A stretch of DNA of 64,000 nucleotides from Phallusia mammillata (Eukaryota > Chordata > Ascidiacea > Phlebobranchia > Ascidiidae). Position 1 is the first letter of the stretch; the number at the start of each line of letters is the position of its first letter. The stretch covers positions 14,637 to 78,636 of the forward strand of contig QLIY01000344.1 in NCBI GenBank assembly GCA_003260075.1, in the 5' to 3' direction. Below are positions 24,111-37,378 of the stretch, piece by piece. A program made the position numbers and the translations under genes. The notes beneath the pieces were generated by a model. The model searched no databases. It had not been told where the DNA came from and worked only from the letters and a program-made list of their open reading frames with translations.

Positions 24111-26988
24111 CTTCCATATCGTCTCGCATCTCCCCGTTCTCACCCACTTCTCACTTGCGGCCGACGGATTAAATAAGCCTCCAGTAATGCCAGATAACTT
24201 GTGAAGCGGTTGTCGTGGCATGCGTTCTGTTTCGAATCGTATCAATACTTAGACGACACTTTTACGCCATACTCCCTTGCCATAACATCGTTGGGGTATA
24301 TTGTGTGTGGTGTTGTCGAATTTTGTCTCCTTTTGTTTTTTGTCAGTGCCAATTTGTGTGATTTGTTAGTTGTTAAACATGTTAGTACTGTTTAGATAAC
24401 TTTCACCCATTTTTTGTCTAAAAAAAAAACTCGCAAAAATTTCGACCACTGCGTGTATCGGTTCACTTAATGTGGCAGGTTTTTTATTTTTAGTACTTTG
24501 TCGTTTAACTTTTATACAGGACCTTTGAATTTTTATTATGTTCCGTAATTTCCCCACATAAACGTTTCATAAAAACAAGTACAGTTCTGTGCGAGCGTGT
24601 TAACACTTTCCATTTCTTTCTCTTGTTTGTTAATTTTTGGCCTAGAAAGGAAAAGTTGCGATGTATTTGACTATTTGTGCTAAAAATCCCTACATGTGTG
24701 CGTTCGTTTTCTGACGTAACGCTTAAACGCCGTGCCGTGCCGTGTCGTATCGGGCGTGTGTCAGTACTCATAGTTTCGAATTGATATTAATGTCCCAAAA
24801 GTGCCAAAAATGTCTACAAGCGATAACATTAACTTATATGGAAACAATCCCGCTGTTTTAAACACGCACTAAAAACAATTTTGACCCCTTTTCTCTTTTT
24901 CTTGAAGACGCCAGAATGTTTCACTTTCTTTGGGCCTTTGATGTAAAATATTGGTTGCTTGAAAATGTATTTCTGCGGATGCCCTGCGACTGACCCACGC
25001 AAATACTAAACAAATGCATGCATGGAGGCGCCATGGCCTCGTGCACTGAAATTTCGACGCCTTCTTGACACACTGGCGTCTCGTTTTCCAAACGGTTTCC
25101 CACCTCGAGTCTTAAAGATTTTTGCTAGAGCTTTTCACATGGAAATTGTTATTCATGATTTTTTTTTATTGTGGCACGTATTGACAGCACTTGCAGAAAA
25201 CCAGCAACGCAAAAAAACATTTTTTCACTGATTTTACTGTACCTTCTGCTTTGATGTCGTTTTTTTGTCATTGTACCTTCAATCAGTGCTCACTTTCTGT
25301 TTTTTTACGTTTTACTTTTTTGTGTGTGTTTAAGCCCTATCAGTATTATAGCACTGGCCTGACTATAAACTGCGGAACTTCTGTTAACATTTGCGCCGAT
25401 TTATCGCTACTGTCGTCGATATCGCTTTCTGCGGACCTAATTTAAGTTTAGGTTTCTGAAACGGAATACTTTTTCGCAGAATTCCTGCCGCTCTCATTAC
25501 TGCATTTGGTTTAAGTGGTTGTGTGTCGAATCTGTATGCGATAGAAAATAGTGTGGCGTGTTGAAGACACGAAAATTAATACAAGAAGATTTGTTCCAAT
25601 GATTGCTGATGTTAAAGATTAGAGATTTTGAAGTACGGCTGGACTGATTGTCTGGTGGAGCAGACGTCTACAGCAAATTTAGGCTATTAAAGAGCGACAT
25701 TTTAAATCAACGCATTGTTTGTCTTGCATATTTAGTTTAATCTCCACCATTCTTCAAAAAAATATTTAAATGACAAATTTAATGACAGTGAATGATAAAT
25801 AGTAAATTTCCCACCCCGTGTATGTATTTAAAAACTTGTGCTTCTACTAAAGCGTGGTTTAAAAGGAGCTTTACACTGATCTGCGTATATTAGTGGATTT
25901 TGGATATTTTCACCATGCCGGTAGTTCTCATAACCGTGGATGTGAGACCTGTTTCTATAGGTATGTATAGGAGAGTGCGAAAATGCTAAATTGAGTTGGG
26001 GATTATTAAATATAAAATTCGAAAATTACCGCAGGAGGTGCAAGAACGGGTTGGTGAATTCTAGTGGTAAGCCCACAAGAAAAACTGCTAAGAATTACTG
26101 AACTATACAAATCAATTGGTTGCGAGTGCGACAAGAAATTGGGAATGAAAAGACCCTTGTTGTTGTATTTAATATGGGGTAAACCCAAACTCACGCAGTT
26201 CTGCCAATATTTATATCAACTTTGTGTGGCAAATCAGCTGTACTTGCACAGCATTCTCGATCGAATTGCTGCAGATCACATTTGTCAAGATGCCACGCCC
26301 CACACACGCCCATCGACCACCTACATCTGTTGGTCAACTTGTTTTGATCTTTGCAAGTTCGCTGAGGAAACCAGAAGTTGCTTTTCAGCTTTACAGTTTG
26401 CATTGTGAGTAACATCGGTGTTATGCGAGCCTAGCCTGTCTCTGCCTGCACTTACCGGAATTAACTGGCTATTTTCCTCGAAATCCCGACCGAATATGGG
26501 TTATTCTCTTCCGGTAGCAGACTAGACTGTCTCAGTGGTGTTTTGCTTTTGTCATCAATATATATGCAAGTGGTATTAGAGGTAAATACCACACAAGTTT
26601 GCACTTTTAATCGTAATTAATTATACCCTCGTAATTATACTCATGTCTCTTTTTGTGTTTAAGAGTTTGGACACAGAGACAAGGGCTTCGAAGTTTAAAC
26701 ATATTCTGGTCAATTGCCCTAACAAAAAGATTCCGACAATTTGTCTAGTTTTGCATGAGACTGTGGCAAATCAAAACGGATATGCTTATAGTAAAGCAAA
26801 CTGGGTATACTATAGTTCCAAAAATAGGTCATTTCCCATGTTTTGATGCACTTTTCACTGGTCACCTAACGATTTTGCCAAGTTAAAAAAAGACGCACAA
26901 ACCCCACAGTAGCACAATATCCTCTTGGATAAACAACATGTCAAATAAAATCAAAAACCGAACCAGTTTATGTAGTTTCTCGCATTGC

Positions 26989-27007
26989 AGCAGCAGCAGC
27001 AGCAGCT
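26989..27007. repeat. short (CAG)n microsatellite
   Basis: About six CAG units in non-coding sequence, followed by related GCAGCCATGCAGATGCAGCA. No open frame suggests translation. Confidence 0.85.
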
Positions 27008-30000
27008 TTGCAGCCATGCAGATGCAGCACCCAGCTTCAAACCGCTAATTTATTGTACCCTTGTCGCTCCTGTCGCCGACCCGGTGACTCACCATCTCTC
27101 GATGCTGGCGGTCGTCGATTCCACCTCGTCAATACCAACCGTCGCTAATTAATCGGACGGGCAGGTCCCGTTGATAATTTTTCGTCCCTGTGTTTCGCTT
27201 TTGTTAGCTGACGGTGAAAGAAGGTTTATCCATTCGTACAAGACGCGACCTTTTAGAGGTCTTTCTGTTTTCTATTGAGTTTTTTTCTTGTATAGATTGG
27301 TAAATTAGGGAGTAGATAGAATTTAGGTCTTGCACAGCCGCTCGTCTGCTCTTTAAATACCTGCAATCCATTATAGGTTTTTGCAGTGGTGAATGAGCAA
27401 AGGGGCATGTCGTTGCAATACTTGTTACCAATGGGGTTTTGTACCTGTTTCCAGCTATTATCAATTATGACCTCGTAGGTAATTAACAAGCTTTCATCAG
27501 ATCCCACGATTTACATCATAGTTGCGCATTTTTTACCCAAAATACCAGTAGAATATATTACTGTATGCCAAAAGTAGGCACATTACAATTACCGTGCTGT
27601 CCGTTGCTGCGCAAAACTTGGCAAGCAAATGTTTTGAGTTGGCAGTGTTGACAACTACCAAATAACTCTTGTCCTCGGACAATCCCACGTTTTAGCGCGT
27701 AACTGATTCGACCCACACGCAGAGCAGCAAGCATAAAAAACAACAACAAAATTACCAGGCAGTTCCTGCGACAAAATCCTCCAGACTGTTAGCCCCCACT
27801 CTGGACTATTGACCCAAACGTGAGGTTGTCGCCTTTATTCTTTTGTTTATTTTTTGGAGCCATTGTTTGGTTTCATAGCGTTTTTTCAAGGAAGTATGTG
27901 GTAGTATCTGTATAGTTTGAACCAAGCTTGACAATTCACATTCCATTGCACTTTGCTTTACATTAACTCCCACTCGTTTTTTTGACAAATACCTAATAAC
28001 CTTTCTTCCTTGCGAATTTGCGAATTTCGGTGTCACAAATCAACAAATGTCGGTGATTTCAATACGTTTAAGCTATGGGGTATAATGCAAAGGGTATAAC
28101 GTTGGAGTTCATGTGTATCATACACTTTTAAAAAGCAGCCTTCTAAGTTTGCTCAGTTTTCTCACTTAGTTTTACTTGTATTAACGTCGTTTAGATCCTC
28201 TTATAAGCAGGTACAAACCATAATTTCCAGCCTTGTATTTTATCCACACTTCCGATGAAAGTGAATTGGAAAGAACCATCCACCGGAGTTCGAACTTTAT
28301 CTTACCCCCGGATTAAGGGATGGGCCTGATTTCGATTCGCAAAAGCGGTTACCCTCTTCACCTGTAACAGCCGCATATGTAATCGGTTCCTGCCACATAT
28401 GGGGCTATTAGCAGGTGCACCGAGCAGGTTATTCCGCAATGACGTGCAGTCCAGCATAGAAAACGTAACTGCAAGTTCACAATTGAACGTTGGCCAATGA
28501 AAACTTGAAATTACCGGTACTTGGAACTGGCCACAAGTGCTGTACAAACTGCAGCGTCGATCGAAAATTCCACATTTATTTATGCGCTATTTTTCTTAGT
28601 CCGAGGAAATTCTAAGAAGTGCTCGGTTTAAACATCACCTCACACCTGCAATTTATGGGTAATAACATCTTTTCTCATTGGCGCGGCAAGATTTGATCCG
28701 GGCTTGTCGACCGAGAGAGCAATTTCAATACACAAAGCTTGGTATTGATGAAAAGATGAAAGCAAAATCAGAATAATTCGCGCGTATAGCAAGTCACCAT
28801 CACTGAACAATGGACAACAATCTTTGCTGTTGCCTTGGAAATAAAACTAAAATTGGGAGTCACAGCGAACAAAAATGATAAAAAGAAAACACAATTAAAC
28901 TTAAAGCAAGATTTGAATTATTTTGCTTCTTGTGGACAACTGGGCAATTCCGTGAACCAATTAAAAAACACAACTTTGTGTACATGGTTTAAAATCTGTT
29001 TAGCTTATGATGTTGTCAAAATTTCGGATGCTGCTTGGGAAACAAACCATCAGATAGAACAGACATATTGTGCCTGGAACACGCCGGGCGGGATAGCACG
29101 GTATTTCGCTTTCAATACCGCCAAGGCTTGTCCAATGCGCCTGTCAACAAGACGACGCCCTTATACCGCAACGGTCGAATATTTACCACAATTTGGTATC
29201 TCATTTCTTGTTTACCGTGTTTCGACGCTCTGGTACCAGCAGGTGAAAACTCCTGCTAAAAAGCCGTTTAACGACCTCGAGTCTGACGCACCATTGCGGT
29301 TACCCGATTTGTTTCCCTCGGGCCAGGCGAGGTCGAATAACAAGCTCGCTCGCTGTCTAGGTACATGCCCTTCGCCGAAGATGTAACGGCTTCTGTAGCT
29401 TTCAAGGCCAGGTATGTTTATCAGTGGTGGCGCGTGCGGAAAGGCCGGCAGCACAACCGAAAAACAACTCATTTTTTCTCGTAAGCTGTGATGGACAGCG
29501 AGCGAATCTTGTTTTCGAAGCTTCACGAGGTCGATACTGTTTACGGCGGGAATTGAGCCAAGCCATTGTTCCAAAGCATGGAGAAATTCCTCGAGGCTTC
29601 GCAATAACCGAACCAATATTTATTCAGCTACCCAGCACCCACGAACCGGTTGCCTGTCGGTGTTTGCGTATTCCCTGCGCTGTGATATTGTACTCACTGA
29701 GCGGACTTTGGTGCTTACAGTTTACGGCCCTCACATATTTTTTTATGAATGAGAATGGGACTAGCGGTCGGGTGATTTCCCTCGCGGACGCGTTTTCACC
29801 TGGCCCAATTTCCCGTCCGCAACATTGCGAAACCGTGACGAAATTTTTTTGAGCGCTATTTCCGTCAAACCCTTTAACCTGCGATCACATTCCAGTAAAT
29901 CCAAAGCGAAACTCTAACCGCGTTTGACGTAAAACTGCCGACAAAAAACAACGGCGAGCTTCTACATTCGTTTACCGCATTCCGGCCAAACTATACGAAG

Positions 30001-32878
30001 TTGGAAGGTCAAACAAATTCCGATCCGCTCACGGCCTCACGCAAACCAAAGAAACGCTGGAGGCCCCAATTTTTTTTAGGTTTTAAAGAATAAAGCGCGA
30101 AATTAAGCTTTCTTTTCGAGTGAGTTTAATTTTTTGACGTGTAACGAATTTAGAAAATTCCGGGTGGGATCCTTTAAGCAACCAACAACAATAGGTATTC
30201 GTATTTTTAGGGATACTTTATGAAGTGCTGATGATTTCATAATATGCCGTTTGTTTGTGCAGTTTTATTACTGGGTTTAAATTCCACTCTATAAATGGTT
30301 CACATTAAGTTGTTTTGAATGTGCCATACAAAGCGTTTAAATTTAGAGACGTTTACCGTTGTTGGTATTCCGGTTTATCTTGCTCAGCGTGTTTCGGTAA
30401 AACGCAATATCGAGATAATTTCATCTGCGCCAGAAAAATGAAAAAAGCTTTCAGGTCATTGCTAGATCTTGCAGTAGTCTGTGCATTTTAGATCGCCATC
30501 GCCTTTACTTGATCCAAATGTCAAGTTGTTTTGCATGCAACAAACACCATTGGGCCATGCAGGTTCAGTGTCGTGGCTTTAGATCAGCGCCCAAGACGCT
30601 GCTTCGCTCTGGCTTCCGGAAATCGTGGCCTTAACCAGAGGCGTGCCTGAAAACGACATTTATCTTTCCGCTTAAATATCCCCGAAAGCTTTATCGGTGT
30701 CTGATTGATGTCGGACATTCCGGCGTGCAGATGGGACTGATGGAGTTTCGAGAGTAACAAAACAAACAACTCGAACACGTAGCGGAAACTCTGCACGGCG
30801 GCTCCCGCGTTTTGGCGTAGGGCCAAGCTTCGACCTGGCACGTTTGTTTTTCTTTTTTAGCCACGTGACAAGCGCGGAAAATGGAAACGGTGATTAACGA
30901 TGTCCGTCGGTGACGCGTAATTCCGGATGTTTGTCGTTCTATAAGCTCATCGGCAGCGGTATCCATTAGCCAAATGTCCTGCATAAAGGCCTGTCGCTTT
31001 TAGCCGCTACGAATTTGCATGAATCGCATAATAGGCAAATCTGCATTGGTCCACTGTGATGATAAATAATGCCCTAGGACAGCAAACGAAAAAACGTTGC
31101 TCGATTGTTTAGTTTCTGTTCGCAACTCCCTCCAATGTTTTATGTTCGCATGTATGACGACATTTTATGTATAAATTTGCATTCATTTTCTAATTAGGGA
31201 GAAGCTAAAAATTTTACGACATTTCTGTAATCTCGAGCAAAATTCCGCTTTGTCGATACCAGGAATCTTTGGCAGTACGTCGATCAACGTTCAGTTAAAA
31301 TTACTGAGGAAATTGAAGCATTATCTGGCGGAAATAAAAACTTTTTGTAAATGAACGAAACTGCGCGAAGAGAACCAAACGCTCGATTCGTTAGTCGCCA
31401 AATAATTAATAATCAATCAGTCAGATTGACAAACGATGGACGCCTCCGACTGCCGTGTCGACCTGCTGATGATTAGCGTGTGGGCAGGCGGAAATTGATA
31501 GCACCACCACCGAGGGAAAGAAACCTACTGCACGTTATATTGCACGGGTCATGCCACTATATGTGTTGTTGTTTTAACCCAGGGCGGTCCCAGGCGAAAT
31601 GATGAAAAACCATAACTTATACACCTGTACTTTATACAGGTAGCAGTTTTGAGTGTTCAGGTCACTTCGACATTTTCACTGTAATGTCGTTTGGACACTA
31701 ACTTTGTTCGTCCCATTTCGCGATGACGAATCGCCCCCTTTTGGTTTGCGCGTTAGTACGGAAAACTACCTCCGCCGGTAATGACAGAAAATAACGTTGC
31801 CCCGGTGTCAGGTTATGTCACCTCCCTTTGGCAGGTAAACTATCAAAATTATTTCACCACTCTATTGTCTGTCCTGTAACGCAACACCCCAAAAGTGGAC
31901 TTGTCAGATTGTACCGGTTGGTCCGCGCATTGTGCCGGAGCAACCGTGATCCAGTGGTGCAAGTTCCGTTGTTGCAAAGGTCATCTGTTGCGGGCTCTGA
32001 TTCATGAAGTGTCGGTCGGTGCCAGGCGCACTGCATCAAACATATTTTTTTTATCAAGTGACAATGAAAAATATACACCGACTTGCAAGCAGGTAAATTT
32101 GCTTGGCAAAAGTAACATTACAGATATAAAAGCTACAAAACGCCACTTATAAATGTTTTTGTAATTGCAAAATTACGTAGCGATATAACAACGTAAACAT
32201 AATTACAGTTTACATAACTAAAATTGTTTCAAGATTCTAAATTTACGGTGTATTCGCGTACACGCGTCGCTATTAATAGATCAGTTGCGCACATTTTGGC
32301 CGCTTTAAATATTCCGCGTCGCGCAAAGGGAGAGCGCCCGTTCAGATCGCGGAAAATTTCTGTTTTATCCCGGTCTCATGCGTAAGATCGACCTGATCTC
32401 TGTGCGCACAAAAATTCGCGTGTTGGTCGTCTTTGCTGACGTCAAACGCTACTCGACGACGCAAGTCAAGTACGCGGATCGCCGTAGCGTGTGCAATAGG
32501 GCAACGGTAAAAGCGTAGGTAAGCCGGCTTTAGGGAGAAGTTAACTTGCAAATGCACGCAGGTGTGTCGTGCATTGTTCGCTCGCTGTTGTGTTTTGTAG
32601 ACGGTTAGTTTTCTAAAATTAGTCTGTGTTTTGTACTTTTCTGTCTTGTTTGTGAATCCCGGAATTGGAAACTTACGTAAAGTTTTTACCTTTTCGACTA
32701 AAAAGGGATAAAGATAACTTCGGGAATTTTACCTATATCCATACATTTTTAACAACAACTTGCATTTTTGTAGACATGGATCCACGTTTAAAAATATTTT
32801 TAGTGACAAAGGTCCTAAATCCAATCAGTAAAAAATCCCAAAAATTAGCTCAATCCACTTTTGATTTTTAAACAAGAT

Positions 32879-32880
32879 TA

Positions 32881-32911
<31 letters not shown>

Positions 32912-32917
32912 TTTTTC
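32879..32917. repeat. (TA)n microsatellite with poly-T tail
   Basis: About twelve TA repeats are followed directly by a run of T. Simple sequence in the gene-poor region. Confidence 0.9.
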
Positions 32918-34692
32918 AACCATCCAACCGTGTACTTCAGCATGTACTTTTAGCCTATAGGTGGGTGGATTACTTGAGATGTGCATGTAACTACGGCCGA
33001 TCTTTTCGTACCTTAACATTGACACTGAAACTTCAATGTATGAATCATTTACCATGGGCTTGTACCTTGTATCCTTCGCTGTGATGCCAAGGACATAATG
33101 GCCCAAGTATTATCTGCACATTATCTCGGCAGCGATAAGACGCTCTATTATACATCATCTGCTTTATACGATAGGGTGCAAAAGGTCATGCGCTGTTTTA
33201 ACAAGCTGGGTCGCTTTTCGCTTTGTTATTCTATTTATTAAATCGTGCTTGAAGGTTAGTTGTATTTTCTGTAATTATAAATCTACCATTGGGCATTTTT
33301 TAGAGAAAAAAAGTTTTATCGATGGTCTGACAAAATTTTGGTTTTTATCGATTTTGGAAAAAAACGCTATACCCTTCCCCTTCTTTTGGTTCAAGACTAA
33401 AAAACTAAAAGAAAAGGTCGATTTTAGGCCAAAGTATTCCAGATTTAAACCCGCCATAGCTGGTTTCAGTCTACTACGGAACCTCCAAACCGTTCTTGAC
33501 GGCTGTGTGTAGTGCTGGTTTTGAAACACGCATTTTTTTTAGTGGAAAACAAGCCTTAAAAAACCAAAAAAGTCCGTCTCAGTACCACCTGAAAAGGTTA
33601 AGGAAAACACAAAGTAACCCATGTTCTGTGCACGCAACACTCTACCCACCCAAAGACAATTGCTACTTGTTTGACAGTGACCGAGCATGACCCGAGAGCA
33701 AAACTAAATACCTGTGGGCCAACGACGAATGCACAAACCTACGATTATGGCTGGGGGGTTTTCGAGAGTGATTACTGTTTTTGATGCTGGGCAAAAGAAG
33801 CCCTGCAGGCATACTTACTCTTATGTCTGTCATTTATCGGCTTGAAGGGCCTCGATGACAGGCCCAGCGTCGAAAATCATTATCCTCGAGCGAAAAAAAC
33901 ACTATCGGTGCTGTTAAACGTCATTGGCACGTAGCAGCGTCTGCGCTACAACTAAATTCGAGGTACTGCTTCCGAAAATAGCGAACTGCGATTATTTTTA
34001 AACGAGTGGACTTTTGTAATCCGTTGCTTCAAGCGTTTCACCTGCACTGGACCCAAGCATTTACATGCGTATGAATCAGATCGGGGTTATTTTAGGACCT
34101 ATGTTTGCGTACATATAAAGACTGGCGATTTTTTTAGACTGCACACTTTCGACGCGAAACAAGCGATCGGTGATTTTAATGATTTCGGACCGGAAAAGCG
34201 AACCCTTGTGTCTCGCGATAAACGGTAAAACGCGATAAAATCGAATGATGGTCAATAATTTACGTGGGCGGACATCAAACAGCAAAATGTGTCATCAACC
34301 ATGTCTTATATAGGCATACGACAGGTATCGTATGGGCTATTAGGTTGCAAAACAACCGGACATAGTTTGAAACCTTTTCGACATTTTTTCTCTTTTCTCT
34401 GTTCCATGAACGCTGACCGTTTAGTTAGCCGTTCAAACCATATTTGGGCGTTTTCGCGGACGAACCGCGCCGCGAGGGGGTGTAGGGTTTTGGTTTGGCA
34501 GAGCGGAGGGGATAAATCATCCACGAAAAATCGATACCAAACAAACCTAAGAAGTTAGACTTTACGAGGGGAATTTCCTCGCATTTCAACGACACAAGCG
34601 ATACTTGACTGGTCGATTTAACGGCACTTGCCACAAAGGAAGCCCTTCTTCTAAAATCCGTTGGTCCGCGTCCAAATATTGTTTGTGAAAAA

Positions 34693-34930
34693 CTACGACC
34701 CCTGCTGATGCGAATGGGAAGTCAATATACGGAGATACGACGCGATTGGTTTTCTATGGCAAACAAATCCCGCATTTTCCTAAATTCATCGGACGCGTTT
34801 ACTAGAGGGGGGGGGGCTACGACCCCTGCTGAAGCGAATGGGAAGTCAATATACGGAGATGCGACGCGATTGGTTTTCTATAGCAAACAAATCCCGCATT
34901 TTCCTAAATTCATCGGACGCGTTTACTAGA
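34693..34930. repeat. 114-base direct duplication with poly-G spacer
   Basis: Copy 1 is 34693-34806, the spacer is ten G (34807-34816) and copy 2 is 34817-34930. Both run from CTACGACCCCTGCTGA to GACGCGTTTACTAGA. Three substitutions in 114 bases and no length difference. Confidence 0.97.
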
Positions 34931-36096
34931 TTTTTTGCAGTTCGCTCGTCATCGTGACGTGTGTTGCCCGCCTCGGTATATTTACCTAAAGATTCAACTT
35001 CCTGACATTCTACCAATGAATTATTGTTTTGTTTCGTAACAGGTGTCATATTATCGTCGGTGGGGGGCAGAAAGTTATTGGTAATCGACTTTGTCGTGGT
35101 TTGAGGGCAAACAAGCAACCAGACATGCGTTAAATTATCATCACTAATTGTACCCCAGCTATTTTTTTACGAAATGATGTGAAATCTTCAAAATATATCA
35201 TGAGTATTATTCAAAAAATTAAAAGGTGGTCTTATTTGGTTTTCTGTCGTATGTTCGACATTAAAGTTGTGTGGCATATAAGGTTTCACTTGGCAGCGAT
35301 TCTAACTACCCATAGTTGTTGTGGAGACCGCAGCCGTCGTTGGCGTGAAAAACAACTCGACAAGTACCTGTCAAGAGGGATTGTGACGTTAGTGATCACG
35401 TGAGAGGAAAGCACCTCTCTGAGGATCTGGTTTCAGAGTTGTCCATGTCGACTCCACGCGCAGTGCCTGAATCTTGGGCGTGTTGCAATCAATCGCTGTT
35501 CGATGTTTGTTGGAATAAAGTGCGCGCAACGGGCGATGTGCAGAAACATCAGAGGCGAGGCGAGTTTGTGGCGTAGGAGCTTTGGTGCTGCCACCCACGA
35601 GCATGTTTGGACAGTTCGCGTGTGGATTGGCACAGAATGCGTGGGCAGGAAACCAGGTCGCCCACCAGCGCCTGCTACGCAACATGTTTTCACCGTTCCG
35701 AGTGAAAGCACCGGCCCCAGCAGCAGCGGTTCGCTGGCGTCCGGGTCCGATTCGAGCTAATGGACGTTGTGAAGTTTGGTGGGTAACTCGATAGCCGGCT
35801 ATCAGTGAAGTGATAGACAGACACGCGCGAACGAGCTAAACGATTATTTTTCCGATTGTTTGTTTGCCAAGCTGAGAACGGGATCGTGTTTACGTGGCGT
35901 GTTGTTGGTGAGTGATGGATTGTGTGTGTTTATACTTAAAGTTTGCTGATGTTTTCTTTGCTTCAAAACTCGTTTTTACCAAGATTAGCTGTGTTTTAAT
36001 GTCCCTTTAAATAAAACTTTAAAATATAGCTTAATTGTGTAATGGTTCAGTCACAAACGCGTTTGTACTCCTTTTGCGGTGTTCCACTTAAGTTTT

Positions 36097-36614
36097 TGGT
36101 TTTTCTGTATAACTTGTACTACATTAACCTGAACTGTCCTGGGTTATCAAATGTTTAACCATGGTTTAACAAAGTAAGAATGACTGCAACCATTGCTCGA
36201 TAGGCTGAGCGATTGCAATAACTTGTCTGTAACTATTAACTGTTAGTTAGGGATTCCATAGAGTGTAAAAAAAACGGAAATACAAACAACCAACACTCTT
36301 TCACTCAATGATATTACATGAGTCACACAGGTGTGGTGGCGGTTTTGTGGGGGGGGGGGCTTGGTTTTTCTGTATAACTTGTGCTACATTAACCTGAACA
36401 GTCATGGGTTATCAAATGTTTAACCATGGCTTATTAAAGTAAGAATGGCTGCAACCACTGCTCGATAGGCTGAGCGATTGTAATAACTTGTCTGTAACTA
36501 TTAGTTGTAAGTTAGCGATTCAATAGAGTGTAAAAAAAACGGAAATACAAAACAACCAACACTCTTTCACTCAATGATATACATGAGTCACACAGGTGTG
36601 GTGGCGGTTTGTGA
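36097..36614. repeat. about 250-base direct duplication with poly-G spacer
   Basis: Copy 1 is about 36097-36348, the spacer is eleven G (36349-36359) and copy 2 is about 36361-36614. Both begin TTGGTTTTTCTGTATAACTTG and end CACAGGTGTGGTGGCGG. Scattered substitutions and one- or two-base indels. It is the longest pair in the window. Confidence 0.95.
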
Positions 36615-37001
36615 AGGAGTGTCGTTTCACTTTGGTACTCAGAATCTAGATTTACCGCCTCAAAGCAGTTTTGTACCGTCGATTTCGTGCAAAACGCAGC
36701 CGAGCGATCAAGGATTAAATCTCTACTTGATACATTACTGCCTTCAGCAACCAACCATGGCTCAAACAAGGTTGCAATTTTAGGATTTAGCGTCTTTACA
36801 GCGGCTTTTTATCCAAGCGATTTTGCGCAATAACCACTTTGTGCATCCAAAAGTAGAATCTAAAATTAGTGTCATTAATAGCTGGAATGTTAAACGTTCA
36901 AAGCTAACGGAATGATTTGTCGACGAAGTCGGAGATATTATAGGAATGTAGACTTTTATGCCATATCTTTTGATACAACAAAAAAGTCATTAATTTAAAA
37001 A

Positions 37002-37378
37002 ACGCGAAATGGTTGATAAAGTCTAATTCACCGCCACCTAGTTTTTTTTTAAATTTTGTTGACACATTGTTAACCTGGTCGCAATTTTAAGAGACTACGA
37101 ACAAATCTTATTTTGCCAGTATTGTGTACGCTCGCGAAAGTTCCGCTTCGCGAATCAATAACTACTAGGCTCGCCGCAAAGGGGGGGGGGGCACGAAATG
37201 GTTGATAAAGTCTAATTTACCATCACCTATAGTTTTTTTTCAAATTTTGTGACACATTGTTAACCTGGTCGCAATTTTATGAGCCCGGCTACGAACAAAA
37301 CTTATTTTGCCAGTATTGTGTACGCTTGCAAAAGTTCCGCTTCGCGAATCAATAACTACTAGGTTCTCCGCAAATGGG
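37002..37378. repeat. about 180-base direct duplication with poly-G spacer
   Basis: Copy 1 (about 37002-37180) and copy 2 (about 37192-37378) flank eleven G (37181-37191). Both begin CGAAATGGTTGATAAAGTC and end near CTCCGCAAA / CGCCGCAAA. Several substitutions and small indels. Confidence 0.93.

Noticed and set aside
26989-27007. CAG repeat as a coding polyglutamine exon
   Set aside because: Frames are closed on both sides and no splice sites bound it.
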